The position numbers were made by a program, and so were the translations under genes. Shown in pieces: positions 36,540-45,603 of a stretch of DNA of 64,000 nt (positions within the stretch are counted from its first letter, which is position 1; every line of letters begins with the position of its first letter). The notes beneath the pieces were generated by a model. It was not told where the DNA came from, searched no databases, and saw nothing but the letters and a program-made list of their open reading frames with translations. Source of the DNA: Pelagibacteraceae bacterium AG-325-E23 (GTDB lineage: Bacteria > Pseudomonadota > Alphaproteobacteria > Pelagibacterales > Pelagibacteraceae); the NCBI GenBank assembly GCA_003282945.1, contig QBYG01000004.1, positions 1 through 64,000 on the forward strand, read 5' to 3'.

Positions 36540-36551
36540 ATTATATTAATT

Positions 36552-37523
36552 TTATTTGTAAGCAGCAAGTACGCTAGCTCCTGTTTTGCCAGCCTTTTTC
36601 TTCCATTCCTTTGCCATTTTTTTTCCAACTTTTTGGAAATGTTTTTCTAAATCAGCGTTTACTTTGCCTACTGTCATTCCTGCAGCAGCTAAAGCTTTTT
36701 TATCCTCAATATTTCCAACTCTAGAAAGCATCCAACCTTTTTCTTCTGCAGCAGTTGCTTCTTTCATTATTAGATTTTGAGTATCTGCATCTAGTTTGTT
36801 CCAAGATCCTCTATGAGCGACTACCATATTTTTTGGGAACCAAGCAGCTATATCATAGAAATATTTTACTCCGTTCTCCCAAATTTTACTATTTTTTCCA
36901 GTAGTTGGTGAAGTAATCATGCTTTCAACTGCTCCAGTTGAAAATGCTTGACTTATTTCTGCAGCTTCAATTTTTGTTGGAGCCATACCAGTAAGTTCAG
37001 CAATTCTGATTGTTGCTGAATTATAAGCTCTAAATTTTAAACCTTGTAAATCTGAAACACTATTAATCTCATTTTTACTATACAAACCTTGTGCAGGCCA
37101 TGGCACTGCATACAAAAATACCAATCCTTTTTGGCTCAAGCTTTCTATGATTGCAGGTTTCGATGCTTGATAAAGTTTCATTGCATCATCATAAGATGTT
37201 GCTAAGAATGGTTGTGAATCAATCTCAAGAATAGGATCTACTTTTCCTAGAGCAGACATAAATCTCTCGCCCATTTGAGCTTGTCCAGTTCTGACAGCTC
37301 TAAAGATTTCTCCACCTTTAAATAATGATCCTCCAGGGTGAGTTACAATAGTTAATTTACCTCCACTTTTTTCTGAAACGTTTTTAGCAAATTCTGCAGC
37401 ATTAGCTGAATGAAAATTGCTTGCACCATAAGCTAAAGCCATATCCCACTTCTCAGCAGCATTTACGTTAGCTGTTAACAAAACAGAAAATAAAATAGAA
37501 ATTAAAGTTTTTAAATTTTTCAT
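36552..37523 (-). CDS. dctP: TRAP transporter substrate-binding protein (DctP type)
   Basis: 323 residues. Signal peptide of about 22 residues ending NVNAA. The mature protein has the TRAP binding-protein pattern: HPGGSLFKGGEIFRAVRTGQAQMGE, then DLQGLKFRAYNSATI with the arginine that usually grips a carboxylate (about R165), and EAAEISQAFSTGAVE. Periplasmic. The ligand is probably an organic acid, but cannot be named. A near-perfect Shine-Dalgarno and a downstream hairpin suggest it is made in excess of DctQM. Confidence 0.9.
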   Translation of the reverse strand: MKNLKTLISILFSVLLTANVNAAEKWDMALAYGASNFHSANAAEFAKNVSEKSGGKLTIVTHPGGSLFKGGEIFRAVRTGQAQMGERFMSALGKVDPILEIDSQPFLATSYDDAMKLYQASKPAIIESLSQKGLVFLYAVPWPAQGLYSKNEINSVSDLQGLKFRAYNSATIRIAELTGMAPTKIEAAEISQAFSTGAVESMITSPTTGKNSKIWENGVKYFYDIAAWFPKNMVVAHRGSWNKLDADTQNLIMKEATAAEEKGWMLSRVGNIEDKKALAAAGMTVGKVNADLEKHFQKVGKKMAKEWKKKAGKTGASVLAAYK

Positions 37524-37526
37524 TAA

Positions 37527-37534
37527 TCCTCCTT
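37527..37534 (-). promoter_or_regulatory. Strong Shine-Dalgarno of dctP
   Basis: On the minus strand this reads AAGGAGGA, ending three bases before the dctP ATG (37523). It is the best ribosome-binding site noticed in the window and fits the high level of binding protein expected for a TRAP system. Confidence 0.7.
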
Positions 37535-37545
37535 ATTTTTAAAAA

Positions 37546-37565
37546 AATACATCTGAATATGTATT
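37546..37565. promoter_or_regulatory. Inverted repeat in the dctP leader
   Basis: AATACAT and ATGTATT are exact reverse complements separated by six bases (20 bases in all). The element lies 22 bases upstream of the dctP start, close to where the transcript begins. It could be an operator for a regulator of the TRAP system or a small RNA hairpin. It is AT-rich, so chance is possible. Confidence 0.35.
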
Positions 37566-37636
37566 ATTTATTAAATCAATAAAAATTTCATGTGTTTTAT
37601 TGAAAATTTTTAAATAATTACTATTATATAATCATC

Positions 37637-38251
37637 TTGATAGAAGAATCCCTCATTTTACTACAAATTATCTTTATAGATATAATCTTAGCTGCGGATA
37701 ATGCTATTATAATTGGTTTAATTGCAGCTAATTTTGTACCTAAAAATAGAAAAAAGATAATTTTTTGGGGTGTAGTTGGTGCTCTAGTTTTTAAAGTTCT
37801 TTTTGCAGTATTTGCAACATATTTATTCAAATTCTACTTTATAAAAATTTTGGGAGGGCTACTTTTAATTTGGATAGTCAATGATTTGAGAAAAGATCTT
37901 TTTCAAATTCAAAAAAAATCAAAATCACCTACAAAAAAATCATTAGAGCCCTCATTTGCAAAGGGTATGTATAAAGTGCTTTTTGCGGATATCACAATTA
38001 GTTTCGATAATGTTATAGGTGTTGTTGGAGCTTCTAAAGGCAACTTTGGGTTTATGATTTTTGGTTTATTGTTATCAGTAGTCCTTACTGGTGCAATGGC
38101 AACATACTTGGCTAATTATATACAGAAACATTTATGGGTTGTCTATGTTGGTCTAGCATTTATTCTTTTAGTTGCAATACAACTAATTATTGGAGGACTT
38201 GTGGATTTAGAAATTTTAAATATTAACGAAGGATTTAAAAAGTATTTTTAG
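37637..38251 (+). CDS. TerC-family integral membrane protein
   Basis: 204 residues with about six membrane helices. The two TerC acidic motifs are visible: DIILAADNAIIIGL near residue 14 and FADITISFDNVIGVVGAS near residue 117. These acids are thought to handle a metal ion, and relatives (Alx, MeeY/YceF, YkoY) export manganese. The start is a TTG at 37637, the codon before IEESLILLQ; no ATG fits. Its stop overlaps the stop of panB on the other strand by four bases. Confidence 0.87.
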   Translation: MIEESLILLQIIFIDIILAADNAIIIGLIAANFVPKNRKKIIFWGVVGALVFKVLFAVFATYLFKFYFIKILGGLLLIWIVNDLRKDLFQIQKKSKSPTKKSLEPSFAKGMYKVLFADITISFDNVIGVVGASKGNFGFMIFGLLLSVVLTGAMATYLANYIQKHLWVVYVGLAFILLVAIQLIIGGLVDLEILNINEGFKKYF

Positions 38252-39027
38252 TAGGAATATTTAGCTGAGGGGTATGACCCACTTTTAACATCTAATTTAA
38301 ATCTTTTAACTGCATTTCTTACATTGCTTTTCAAATTGGTATATTTTTTTACAAATTTAATTTTCGTATCTGTTAAACCTAATAAATCATCTGTAACTAA
38401 GATCTGACCATCGCAAAAATTTGATGAACCTATCCCTATTGTTGGAATTTTAATTGACTCTGTAATTTCTTTTGAAACTTTTTTTTCAATACATTCTAAA
38501 ACAATTGCAAATACTCCAGCATCTTCTAAGGATTTAGAATCTTTTAACAAATTTTTTATTTCTAGATCTGTTTTACCTTTGTATCTAAATTTACCTCTTA
38601 CAGTTTGTGGTGTTATACCTATATGGCCCATTACAGGAACTTTAAATTTAATTAAATATTTTACAATTTCTATAATTTTTCTGCCTCCTTCTAATTTTAT
38701 TCCATCACATTTTGTTTCTTTCATTACTTTTTTACAATTTTTCAGTGCTTGAGATTTATTTTTGTATGTGTTGTAAGGCATGTCTACAATCATTAAACTT
38801 TTTTTAACTCCTTTTCTTACACTTTTGGAGTGCTCAATCATCATTGATAAATTTACTTTTCTTGTAGTTTCAAAATTATATAAAACAGAACCCAATGAAT
38901 CACCCACAAGTATTAAATCTGCGTGGTTATCAATCTCTTCTGCTATATTTTTTGAATAAGCAGTTAAACAAACAATTTTTGACTTATTTTTTTTTTTAAG
39001 AATAAGCCTACTTATTTTTGTAAGCAT
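38248..39027 (-). CDS. panB: 3-methyl-2-oxobutanoate hydroxymethyltransferase
   Basis: 259 residues. The motif LVGDSLGSVLYNFETTRKVNLSMMIEH near residue 40 contains the Mg-binding Asp, followed by IVDMPYNTY, and the GHIGITPQ segment near residue 133 is standard. It makes ketopantoate from 2-oxoisovalerate and methylene-tetrahydrofolate for pantothenate and CoA. It is the last gene of a long minus-strand array; panC is not in the window. Confidence 0.92.
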   Translation of the reverse strand: MLTKISRLILKKKNKSKIVCLTAYSKNIAEEIDNHADLILVGDSLGSVLYNFETTRKVNLSMMIEHSKSVRKGVKKSLMIVDMPYNTYKNKSQALKNCKKVMKETKCDGIKLEGGRKIIEIVKYLIKFKVPVMGHIGITPQTVRGKFRYKGKTDLEIKNLLKDSKSLEDAGVFAIVLECIEKKVSKEITESIKIPTIGIGSSNFCDGQILVTDDLLGLTDTKIKFVKKYTNLKSNVRNAVKRFKLDVKSGSYPSAKYSY

Positions 39028-39037
39028 AATTACCTGA

Positions 39038-39457
39038 TTACCAAGTGCCCGTATTTTCCATAGATTTCCAAGGTTCTATGGGTTCTAAGTTACCTTCTTG
39101 AAGAATTTCAACTGATATTTTATCCGGAGATCTAACAAAAGCCATGTGACCATCTCTAGGAGGTCTGTTTATTGTGTAACCCATATCTTTTAATCTCTGA
39201 CAAGTCTCATAAATATTATCAACTCTGTAAGCTAAATGTCCAAAATTTCTTGATCCTTCACCTAGATTGTCTCCATCCCAATTATAGGTTAATTCTATTT
39301 CTGCACTTTCATCATTTGGAGCTGCAAGAAAAACTAGCGTGTATCTTCCTTTTTCATTTTCCATTCTTTTTGTTTCTTTTAATCCTAAGCCATCACAAAA
39401 AAATTTAAGTGAGTCTTCAATATTTGAGACTCTGATCATTGTATGTAAATATTTCAT
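39038..39457 (-). CDS. gloA: Glyoxalase I (lactoylglutathione lyase)
   Basis: 139 residues, VOC fold of two beta-alpha-beta-beta-beta units. The metal ligands expected of GloA are present: His in YLHTMIRV, Glu in AEIELTYN, His in GHLAYRV and Glu in ISVEILQEG. It isomerises the hemithioacetal of methylglyoxal and glutathione to lactoylglutathione, so it uses the product of gshAB. The C-terminal tail is slightly longer than in E. coli. It sits between guaA and panB. Confidence 0.88.
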   Translation of the reverse strand: MKYLHTMIRVSNIEDSLKFFCDGLGLKETKRMENEKGRYTLVFLAAPNDESAEIELTYNWDGDNLGEGSRNFGHLAYRVDNIYETCQRLKDMGYTINRPPRDGHMAFVRSPDKISVEILQEGNLEPIEPWKSMENTGTW

Positions 39458-39479
39458 ATAATTTACTTATATAGTCTTA

Positions 39480-41054
39480 TTACTCCAATTCAATAGTGCT
39501 TGGTGGCTTAGAAGTAATATCATAAACAACTCTATTAATACCTCTAATATTATTTATAATTTGATTAGATATTGACTGCATGAAGGATTTTTTAAATTGA
39601 AAGAAATCTGCCGTCATACCATCTTCTGAGGTTATTGCTCTTAACAGACAAAGATACTCATAAGTTCTATTGTCGCCCATTACACCAACAGTCTTAACAG
39701 GAAGTAAGGCTGCGTAAGCCTGCCAAATCTTATGATATAAATTATTGTCTTTTAAAGATTTGATAAAGTAATTATCTGCCTCTTTTAAAATTTTTATTTT
39801 TTCTTTAGTGATTATGCCAGGCATTCTAATTGCAAGACCTGGTCCAGGAAATGGGTGTCTAGATATTATTTCATTACTTAATCCAAGTTCTAATCCTAGT
39901 TTTCTAACTTCATCTTTAAAAAGATATTTAAGTGGTTCGACTAATTTAAGTTTCATTTTTTTTGGCAAACCTCCCACATTATGATGAGATTTTATTTTTG
40001 ATGTTTGGCTTCCAGTTACAGACTTACTTTCAATTAGATCAGGGTATAAAGTTCCTTGGGCTAAGAATTTTACATTTTTAATTTTATTTGAATATTTTTC
40101 AAAAATTTTAATAAAAAGATTTCCTATTATTTTTCTTTTTTTTTCTGGATCAGAAATATTTTTTAATTTAGATAAGAATAAATTTTCTGCATTTACATAG
40201 ATTAGATTAATTTTAAATCTCTTCTTAAATGTGTTTACAACTTGCTTTTCTTCATCTTTCCTAAGTAAACCAGTATTAACAAATATACATGTTAATTTTT
40301 TTCCTATGGCATTTGACAGTAATTTAGCAACTACACTGCTATCTACACCTCCAGATAGTGCACAAATAACCTTTGAATTTCCTACGCTATTTTTTACTTC
40401 ATTTATTAATTTTTTTTTCTGATCTCTTGAAGACCAATTTTTAGTTATTTTACATATAGAAAATATAAAATTTTTAAGTATTAACTTTCCTTTGATAGTA
40501 TGGCTTACTTCTGGGTGAAATTGAATACCAAACATTTTTTTTTCTACATTTTCAATAATACACATCTTAGAATTTATACTTTGTGCAATTGTTTTAAAAT
40601 TTTTTGGTAATTTTGTTACTTGATCTGCATGGCTCATCCATACATTATTTTTTCCCTTAGAAAAAAAATCTTTAGTTAACTTGCTTTTTCTAGTTTCTTT
40701 TACTTCAGCAAGCCCAAATTCTCTATGTTTAGAGCTTCTTACACTTCCTCCCATTGCTTTTGAAATAATTTGATGACCAAAACATATGCCTAGTATAGGT
40801 ACTCCTAGTTTAAGAATTTTATTATTAAATTTTACTTTTTTACTCTCATAGACATTTAAAGGACCACCAGATAAAACTATTCCTTTAATATTATTTTCAA
40901 ACTTTGTGAGTTTTTCTATTTTTTTGTGACTTACTATCTCACAATAAATACCTAGTTCTCTGATTTTTCTTGCAATTAACTGTGTAAATTGGGAACCAAA
41001 GTCTACAATTAGTATTTTATTGAGAGTGTCCTCAAGACGCATCTTTTCTTTCAA
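39480..41054 (-). CDS. guaA: GMP synthase (glutamine-hydrolysing)
   Basis: 524 residues. The N-terminal class-I glutamine amidotransferase has [11 protein letters not shown] with the nucleophile Cys (about residue 94) and FHPEVSHT. The central PP-loop is [12 protein letters not shown] near residue 230, and the C-terminal dimerisation domain has the [13 protein letters not shown] motif. It converts XMP to GMP. The start overlaps the TPR gene by 23 bases; a second ATG at 41042 would serve as well. It is two genes below guaB in the same array. Confidence 0.95.
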   Translation of the reverse strand: MKEKMRLEDTLNKILIVDFGSQFTQLIARKIRELGIYCEIVSHKKIEKLTKFENNIKGIVLSGGPLNVYESKKVKFNNKILKLGVPILGICFGHQIISKAMGGSVRSSKHREFGLAEVKETRKSKLTKDFFSKGKNNVWMSHADQVTKLPKNFKTIAQSINSKMCIIENVEKKMFGIQFHPEVSHTIKGKLILKNFIFSICKITKNWSSRDQKKKLINEVKNSVGNSKVICALSGGVDSSVVAKLLSNAIGKKLTCIFVNTGLLRKDEEKQVVNTFKKRFKINLIYVNAENLFLSKLKNISDPEKKRKIIGNLFIKIFEKYSNKIKNVKFLAQGTLYPDLIESKSVTGSQTSKIKSHHNVGGLPKKMKLKLVEPLKYLFKDEVRKLGLELGLSNEIISRHPFPGPGLAIRMPGIITKEKIKILKEADNYFIKSLKDNNLYHKIWQAYAALLPVKTVGVMGDNRTYEYLCLLRAITSEDGMTADFFQFKKSFMQSISNQIINNIRGINRVVYDITSKPPSTIELE

Positions 41055-41460
41055 AATCTTTTAAACGACTTTCAATTGAACCAATTTTTTCACACATATC
41101 TAAACAAATTTTCTTAAAATCTTTACTCAATTCGTCTGCTTTTGAAAAATTTGATCTTTCTAATTCCATATCAATTAAAAGGAACATTGCCTCTTCATTC
41201 TTAGGGTCTAAAAGTAAAGTAGTTTTTATATTCTTTTCTTCTTGTCTTTTATCTTCTTCAATTTTAAAAATTTTAGCTAAATATAGGTAGGATTCTGAGT
41301 CTTTTGGGTTATAGACTATATTTCTATGAAATAAAAACTTTGAATCTTCATATTTTTCCTTGTCAAATAAATCCTTGGCTTCCTTGAAAAAATTATTTTC
41401 ATTCGCCTTAGCAAAAAGGCTAAAAGAAATAAATGTAAAAATTAAAATTAAGTATTTCAT
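41032..41460 (-). CDS. Exported TPR-like small protein between guaB and guaA
   Basis: 142 residues. A signal peptide of about 19 residues precedes helical repeats of TPR type ([36 protein letters not shown], then [33 protein letters not shown]). No known function. It lies two bases from guaB and overlaps guaA by 23 bases, which ties a periplasmic protein to purine genes; this may be only operon convenience. Confidence 0.75.
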   Translation of the reverse strand: MKYLILIFTFISFSLFAKANENNFFKEAKDLFDKEKYEDSKFLFHRNIVYNPKDSESYLYLAKIFKIEEDKRQEEKNIKTTLLLDPKNEEAMFLLIDMELERSNFSKADELSKDFKKICLDMCEKIGSIESRLKDFERKDAS

Positions 41461-41462
41461 AG

Positions 41463-42527
41463 TTATTTTTTAACAACATCTATATTATGTACCATACTTT
41501 CATAAAAACCTGCTTTAGTAATTTTAACAAATTTTGGTTTTTTTCTCAGATCAATTACTTTCTTAGCCCCCATATAACCCATTGAAGATTTCAAACCTCC
41601 AACTAAGTTGTATATTATTTTATCGACTTTACCTTTGTATTTAATGTATCCCTCTACACCTTCCGCTACATATTTTGATGTATCTTTTTGTTTCGTTTGA
41701 AAATATCTGTCTGCTGAACCTTTGTTCATTGCTCCTATAGACCCCATACCTCTGAAATATTTATATAATTTACCATTTTTCTTTATTTTTTTTCCTGGCG
41801 CTTCATCTGTACCTGCAAATAATGAACCTATCATAACTGCATCTGCTCCAGCAGCTAATGCTTTAGCAATATCACCAGAAAATTTAATTCCACCGTCAGC
41901 AATTAAACTTGTTTTACTTTTCCCAATACCTTTTTTAACATTTAAAATTGCGCTTAATTGTGGAACTCCTATCCCTGCTACAAGTCTTGTTGTACAAATA
42001 GATCCTGGGCCTATTCCTACTTTTATAATGTCAACACCTAATCCAACCAAAAATTTTGCAGCCTCTGCCGTAGCTATATTTCCAGCACAAATTGCTGTTT
42101 TCTTTGGACGTATTTTTTTAATTTTTTTGATCATATCTCCTACTTTTTTGGTGTGTCCGTGTGCTGTATCAATTACTATTATGTCTAAGTTTTCTTTTAA
42201 TATTTTTTCAGCTCTCTTTAATTCTTTTTCATTTGCACCAACTGCTGCACCTACTAATATTTTTTTTGATTTTACTGTTCTAATTTCTTTTATTTGTTCT
42301 TCAATATTTAAGTTTCTATGAATTATTCCTAATCCCCCAGCTCTCCCCATAGCAATCCCCATTGAAGACTCTGTAACAGTATCCATTGCAGATGACAAAA
42401 GTGGAATTTTTAACTTTAGACTTTCTGTTAAATTTATGGAGGTATTTACTTCACTAGGTAGAATTGCTGAGTAGTTTGGTGCTAATGTAACATCATCAAA
42501 TGTTAAAGCCTCTTTAATAGTTTCCAT
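41463..42527 (-). CDS. guaB: IMP dehydrogenase lacking the CBS domain
   Basis: 354 residues against about 490 for usual IMPDH. The barrel is complete: FDDVTLAPNYS at 10-20, SSAMDTVTE at 45-53, and the catalytic loop GIGPGSICTTR with Cys178. The flap region YRGMGS-like (FRGMGSIGAM) and GVEGYIKYKG are kept. The CBS/Bateman pair that normally sits after residue 80 is absent: EEQIKEIRTVK runs directly into KILVGAAVG. It oxidises IMP to XMP, but without the nucleotide-sensing domain. Confidence 0.92.
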   Translation of the reverse strand: METIKEALTFDDVTLAPNYSAILPSEVNTSINLTESLKLKIPLLSSAMDTVTESSMGIAMGRAGGLGIIHRNLNIEEQIKEIRTVKSKKILVGAAVGANEKELKRAEKILKENLDIIVIDTAHGHTKKVGDMIKKIKKIRPKKTAICAGNIATAEAAKFLVGLGVDIIKVGIGPGSICTTRLVAGIGVPQLSAILNVKKGIGKSKTSLIADGGIKFSGDIAKALAAGADAVMIGSLFAGTDEAPGKKIKKNGKLYKYFRGMGSIGAMNKGSADRYFQTKQKDTSKYVAEGVEGYIKYKGKVDKIIYNLVGGLKSSMGYMGAKKVIDLRKKPKFVKITKAGFYESMVHNIDVVKK

Positions 42528-42566
42528 GTCCTTATATAAATGATTCTTGAAAAAATAAAAGGATAA

Positions 42567-43178
42567 CTATCTCAAATTTCTACAAATAATAAAATTTTCT
42601 TTAGAGTCTTTTCTGCTTGAAGGTGGCTTGAAGATATCTACATCTTTAAAAGATTTTTTTCCTAATGCGACAATCTCGTTAAAAGATGATCCCATAAAAA
42701 GCTTAGAAATAAAATTTCCTTTTTTATTTAGTAATTCAATAGCAAAATTCATTGCTTCTATACATAATTCTCCTGTAACTAGGGAATCTACACTTTTATT
42801 GCCTGTGGTATTAACTGCCATATCAGAGACTATAAGATCTACTTTCTTACCAAAATAACTTTTGATACTTTTTTTTTGCTGCTCTTCAGTAAAATCCCCT
42901 TTTATATGTACTAAATTCTTAATTGGCTCAATATCTTTTAAATCAATTGAAATTATTTTAGAATTACCGAAATTTCTCGATATATACTGAGACCAGCTTC
43001 CAGGGGCTGCACCAAGATCTATAACTAAAATATTATTTTTAATTATTTTAAATTTATCGTTTATCTCTTGCAATTTATATACTGCTCTTGACCTATAACC
43101 CTCTAATTTTGATTTTTTTACGTAAATATCTCTTTTTTGCTTAATGATCCAATTTTTAGAAAATTTATTCTTTTTCAA
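42567..43178 (-). CDS. rlmE: 23S rRNA 2'-O-methyltransferase RlmE (FtsJ)
   Basis: 203 residues, the length of RlmE. YRSRAVYKLQEI with the catalytic Lys, the SAM motif VIDLGAAPGSWSQYI near residue 53, the Asp in VSDMAVNTTG near 115 and a C-terminal PPSSRKDSKENFIICRN all match. It methylates U2552 of 23S rRNA. It lies one base from the glycosyltransferase gene upstream and 39 bases from guaB. Confidence 0.93.
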   Translation of the reverse strand: MKKNKFSKNWIIKQKRDIYVKKSKLEGYRSRAVYKLQEINDKFKIIKNNILVIDLGAAPGSWSQYISRNFGNSKIISIDLKDIEPIKNLVHIKGDFTEEQQKKSIKSYFGKKVDLIVSDMAVNTTGNKSVDSLVTGELCIEAMNFAIELLNKKGNFISKLFMGSSFNEIVALGKKSFKDVDIFKPPSSRKDSKENFIICRNLR

Positions 43179-44078
43179 CTAATTCTCAAATCTTAAAGAT
43201 TTTTCTATTATATCTCCATCCAATGTTTTAATTTTGGATATGTAATTTTTATTATTTCTTATATTATCATTATTTTTTCCTGCTAAATGAATAATTCCTA
43301 TTACATGATTTGGTAAATAAGGTTCTACAAAAGTATTTTGTTTTTTGTCAAATTTAATTGCTTCAATTAGAGTCCAGTTACAATAAGCAGGTAAAATTTC
43401 TACATCTAAATTATCTGAATATATTGTAATATTCATTGCTATTTGCTCTGAACCCCAAATTTTTCCAGAGGACAATGCTTTTTTTAAATTTTTTTGCCAT
43501 ATTTCCCAATGAGGAGCACTTTCTTCTAAACAAAACAATCCAATATTCAAATGGGGTTTAAGTGCCACTTCCCTTGAAACTTTTTCTGAAAATCCAGATG
43601 ATTTAGCATGTTTGTAATTTTGTGATTTTATTCTTGCAAAACTTCCAAATACCCATTCTGCTCTTAAAACTCTTCCATAGGATCTATCTGCTGATGTTGC
43701 TATTGATAATTTATTATTCTCACATCCTTTAAAATAAAGATCAATTGCATACCAAGAGTTTACCCATGCATCCGCATCTATCCATAAATATTTTTTATAT
43801 CCCGGAAAATAATTTGGTAAGAATGCTCTAGATACCTGACTTTTCAACCACTCTCTTCCTTTTATCTTAAAATTTGGAACTTCTATATCCCACTCAGCCT
43901 TTTTGATTTGAAATACTTTTTTTTCTAATATTTTAATTTGTTCATCAGTTAATCCTGCATCCATGATGCAAATATCTACTGTTTTGCTTTGTTCAAATCT
44001 ATTAATTGAATCAATTAATTCGTTAAGAAGATTGAAATAATTTGAATCTGCTAATGAGATTATTGTATTTTCCCTCAT
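43179..44078 (-). CDS. Glycosyltransferase-like protein (GT8-type, DxD motif)
   Basis: 299 residues, soluble. An early Rossmann-like start (IISLADSNYFNLLNELIDSI) leads to KYLWIDADAW near residue 104, a DxD-type metal/sugar-nucleotide motif, and a later HLNIGLFCLEE and WGSEQIAMN that resemble GT8 enzymes. The donor and acceptor are unknown. It starts at the base after the pssA stop, so it may decorate a phospholipid, but rlmE and gua genes follow just as closely. Confidence 0.7.
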   Translation of the reverse strand: MRENTIISLADSNYFNLLNELIDSINRFEQSKTVDICIMDAGLTDEQIKILEKKVFQIKKAEWDIEVPNFKIKGREWLKSQVSRAFLPNYFPGYKKYLWIDADAWVNSWYAIDLYFKGCENNKLSIATSADRSYGRVLRAEWVFGSFARIKSQNYKHAKSSGFSEKVSREVALKPHLNIGLFCLEESAPHWEIWQKNLKKALSSGKIWGSEQIAMNITIYSDNLDVEILPAYCNWTLIEAIKFDKKQNTFVEPYLPNHVIGIIHLAGKNNDNIRNNKNYISKIKTLDGDIIEKSLRFEN

Positions 44079-44879
44079 TTATAACACATCTTCATGATGA
44101 TCAGTATCATCTGCGATGGCTTTCACATTTTTTTTGGTCATAAGATAATGCATTGAACTTATTGGTACCATTAACAAATAAATTACACCTGAAATAATAA
44201 TAGCGTTAAATGTATAAACAAGAATTAAGCCAAAATATAAGATAATTCCAAATAACAAAAATATTGATGTACTTCTTGGGACAGCTATCCTTTTAAAAGA
44301 ATAAGTTGGTATTTTGCTTATTAATAGTATTGAAACAATTATAAACATAATTGGTACAATAATTTGGTAATTTAAGTTTAAAAACTGAAATTCACTAATA
44401 CTTAATATCAAGGGCATTAAAACAAGAACTCCACCTGCTGGAGAAGGAATACCTTCAAAAAAACTATCTTTCCAAGAACTCTCTTCGTTTGATGAAACAT
44501 TGAACCTTGCAAGTCTAAGCGCAACACAAACAACATAAATTAATGCAATTAACCAACCTGCTCTTCCAGTTTCAGACAACGCCCAAAAATACATTATAAA
44601 AGCTGGAGCAACACCAAAACTTATTACATCTGTAAGAGAGTCTAGTTCTTTTCCAACTTTAGAAGTTCCTTTAATTAACCTTGCAATTCTCCCATCTAAT
44701 CCATCAATAATTGCAGCTACTATAACCGCTATAATTGACAATTCAAATTTTCCATCAAATGCAAACTTTATTGAAGTCAATCCAATACATACTCCAACAA
44801 GTGTTAAAATATTTGGTAAAATAACTCTTGTTTTTTTATTAGAAACTAACTTAATATTTTTATTTTGAGGATTCATCAA
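44079..44879 (-). CDS. pssA: CDP-diacylglycerol-serine O-phosphatidyltransferase
   Basis: 266 residues with about eight membrane helices. The CDP-alcohol phosphotransferase motif DGLDGRIARLIKGTSKVGKELDSLTD near residue 60 has all required acidic residues. It makes phosphatidylserine, which the adjacent Psd turns into phosphatidylethanolamine. A His/Asp-rich tail (DDTDHHEDVL) ends the protein. It starts one base after the psd stop. Confidence 0.93.
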   Translation of the reverse strand: MMNPQNKNIKLVSNKKTRVILPNILTLVGVCIGLTSIKFAFDGKFELSIIAVIVAAIIDGLDGRIARLIKGTSKVGKELDSLTDVISFGVAPAFIMYFWALSETGRAGWLIALIYVVCVALRLARFNVSSNEESSWKDSFFEGIPSPAGGVLVLMPLILSISEFQFLNLNYQIIVPIMFIIVSILLISKIPTYSFKRIAVPRSTSIFLLFGIILYFGLILVYTFNAIIISGVIYLLMVPISSMHYLMTKKNVKAIADDTDHHEDVL

Positions 44880-44880
44880 A

Positions 44881-45525
44881 TCATTTTTTTGCGATTAAAG
44901 TTTCACCAGCTATGGTTTTTTGACCAACTTTTACCAAAGGAGTATAATTTTCAAAATACATATCAGCTCTACTTCCAAATCTAATCATTCCTATTCTTGA
45001 ACCTTGTTCTACAAGCTCATCTTTAGAAACCTCTGTTACAATCCGTCTTGCAATAAGTCCTGCTATTTGGACAACAATTATATCTTCTCCATCAGAATTT
45101 TTTATTTTATAATAATTTCTTTCATTATCTTCACTAGCCTTATCTAAAGATGCATTAAAAAACTTTCCTGGTTTATAAAGTATCTCAGATATTGCTCCAG
45201 AACATGGAGACCTATTTACATGGCAATCAAAGACATCCATAAAAATACTAATTTTTTTCATTTGTTTATTTTCTAAACCTAATTCTTTTGGACCATTACT
45301 ATCCATTACTTGTAGTACAACTCCATCGGCTGGACTTGTAAGATAGTTATCATCACCTATTGAAGTTCTTTCAGGGTCTCTAAAAAAATAATAACACCAA
45401 ATAGTTAATACCAATCCTATAAAACCAAGAAATCCGTTTAGGAAATAGAGAATTATAGTTACGATTGCAAAAATAATAATAAATTTGTATCCTTCATTGT
45501 GTATTTTTGGAAATATTTTACTCAT
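44881..45525 (-). CDS. psd: Phosphatidylserine decarboxylase proenzyme
   Basis: 214 residues, the short alphaproteobacterial type. An N-terminal double helix (residues about 15-45) anchors it. FMDVFDCHVNRSPCSG near residue 93 is the family motif, and the pyruvoyl-forming GS lies in IRFGSRADMYF near residue 185, where the chain cuts itself between Gly and Ser. It makes phosphatidylethanolamine. It is the first gene of the minus-strand array and divergent from icd. Confidence 0.92.
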   Translation of the reverse strand: MSKIFPKIHNEGYKFIIIFAIVTIILYFLNGFLGFIGLVLTIWCYYFFRDPERTSIGDDNYLTSPADGVVLQVMDSNGPKELGLENKQMKKISIFMDVFDCHVNRSPCSGAISEILYKPGKFFNASLDKASEDNERNYYKIKNSDGEDIIVVQIAGLIARRIVTEVSKDELVEQGSRIGMIRFGSRADMYFENYTPLVKVGQKTIAGETLIAKK

Positions 45526-45603
45526 GACAATCCTATAATTGATAATTTTTGATTAATATGTATACAAAAAGAATAAATTCAACTATTAAGATATATCGAA
45601 AAA

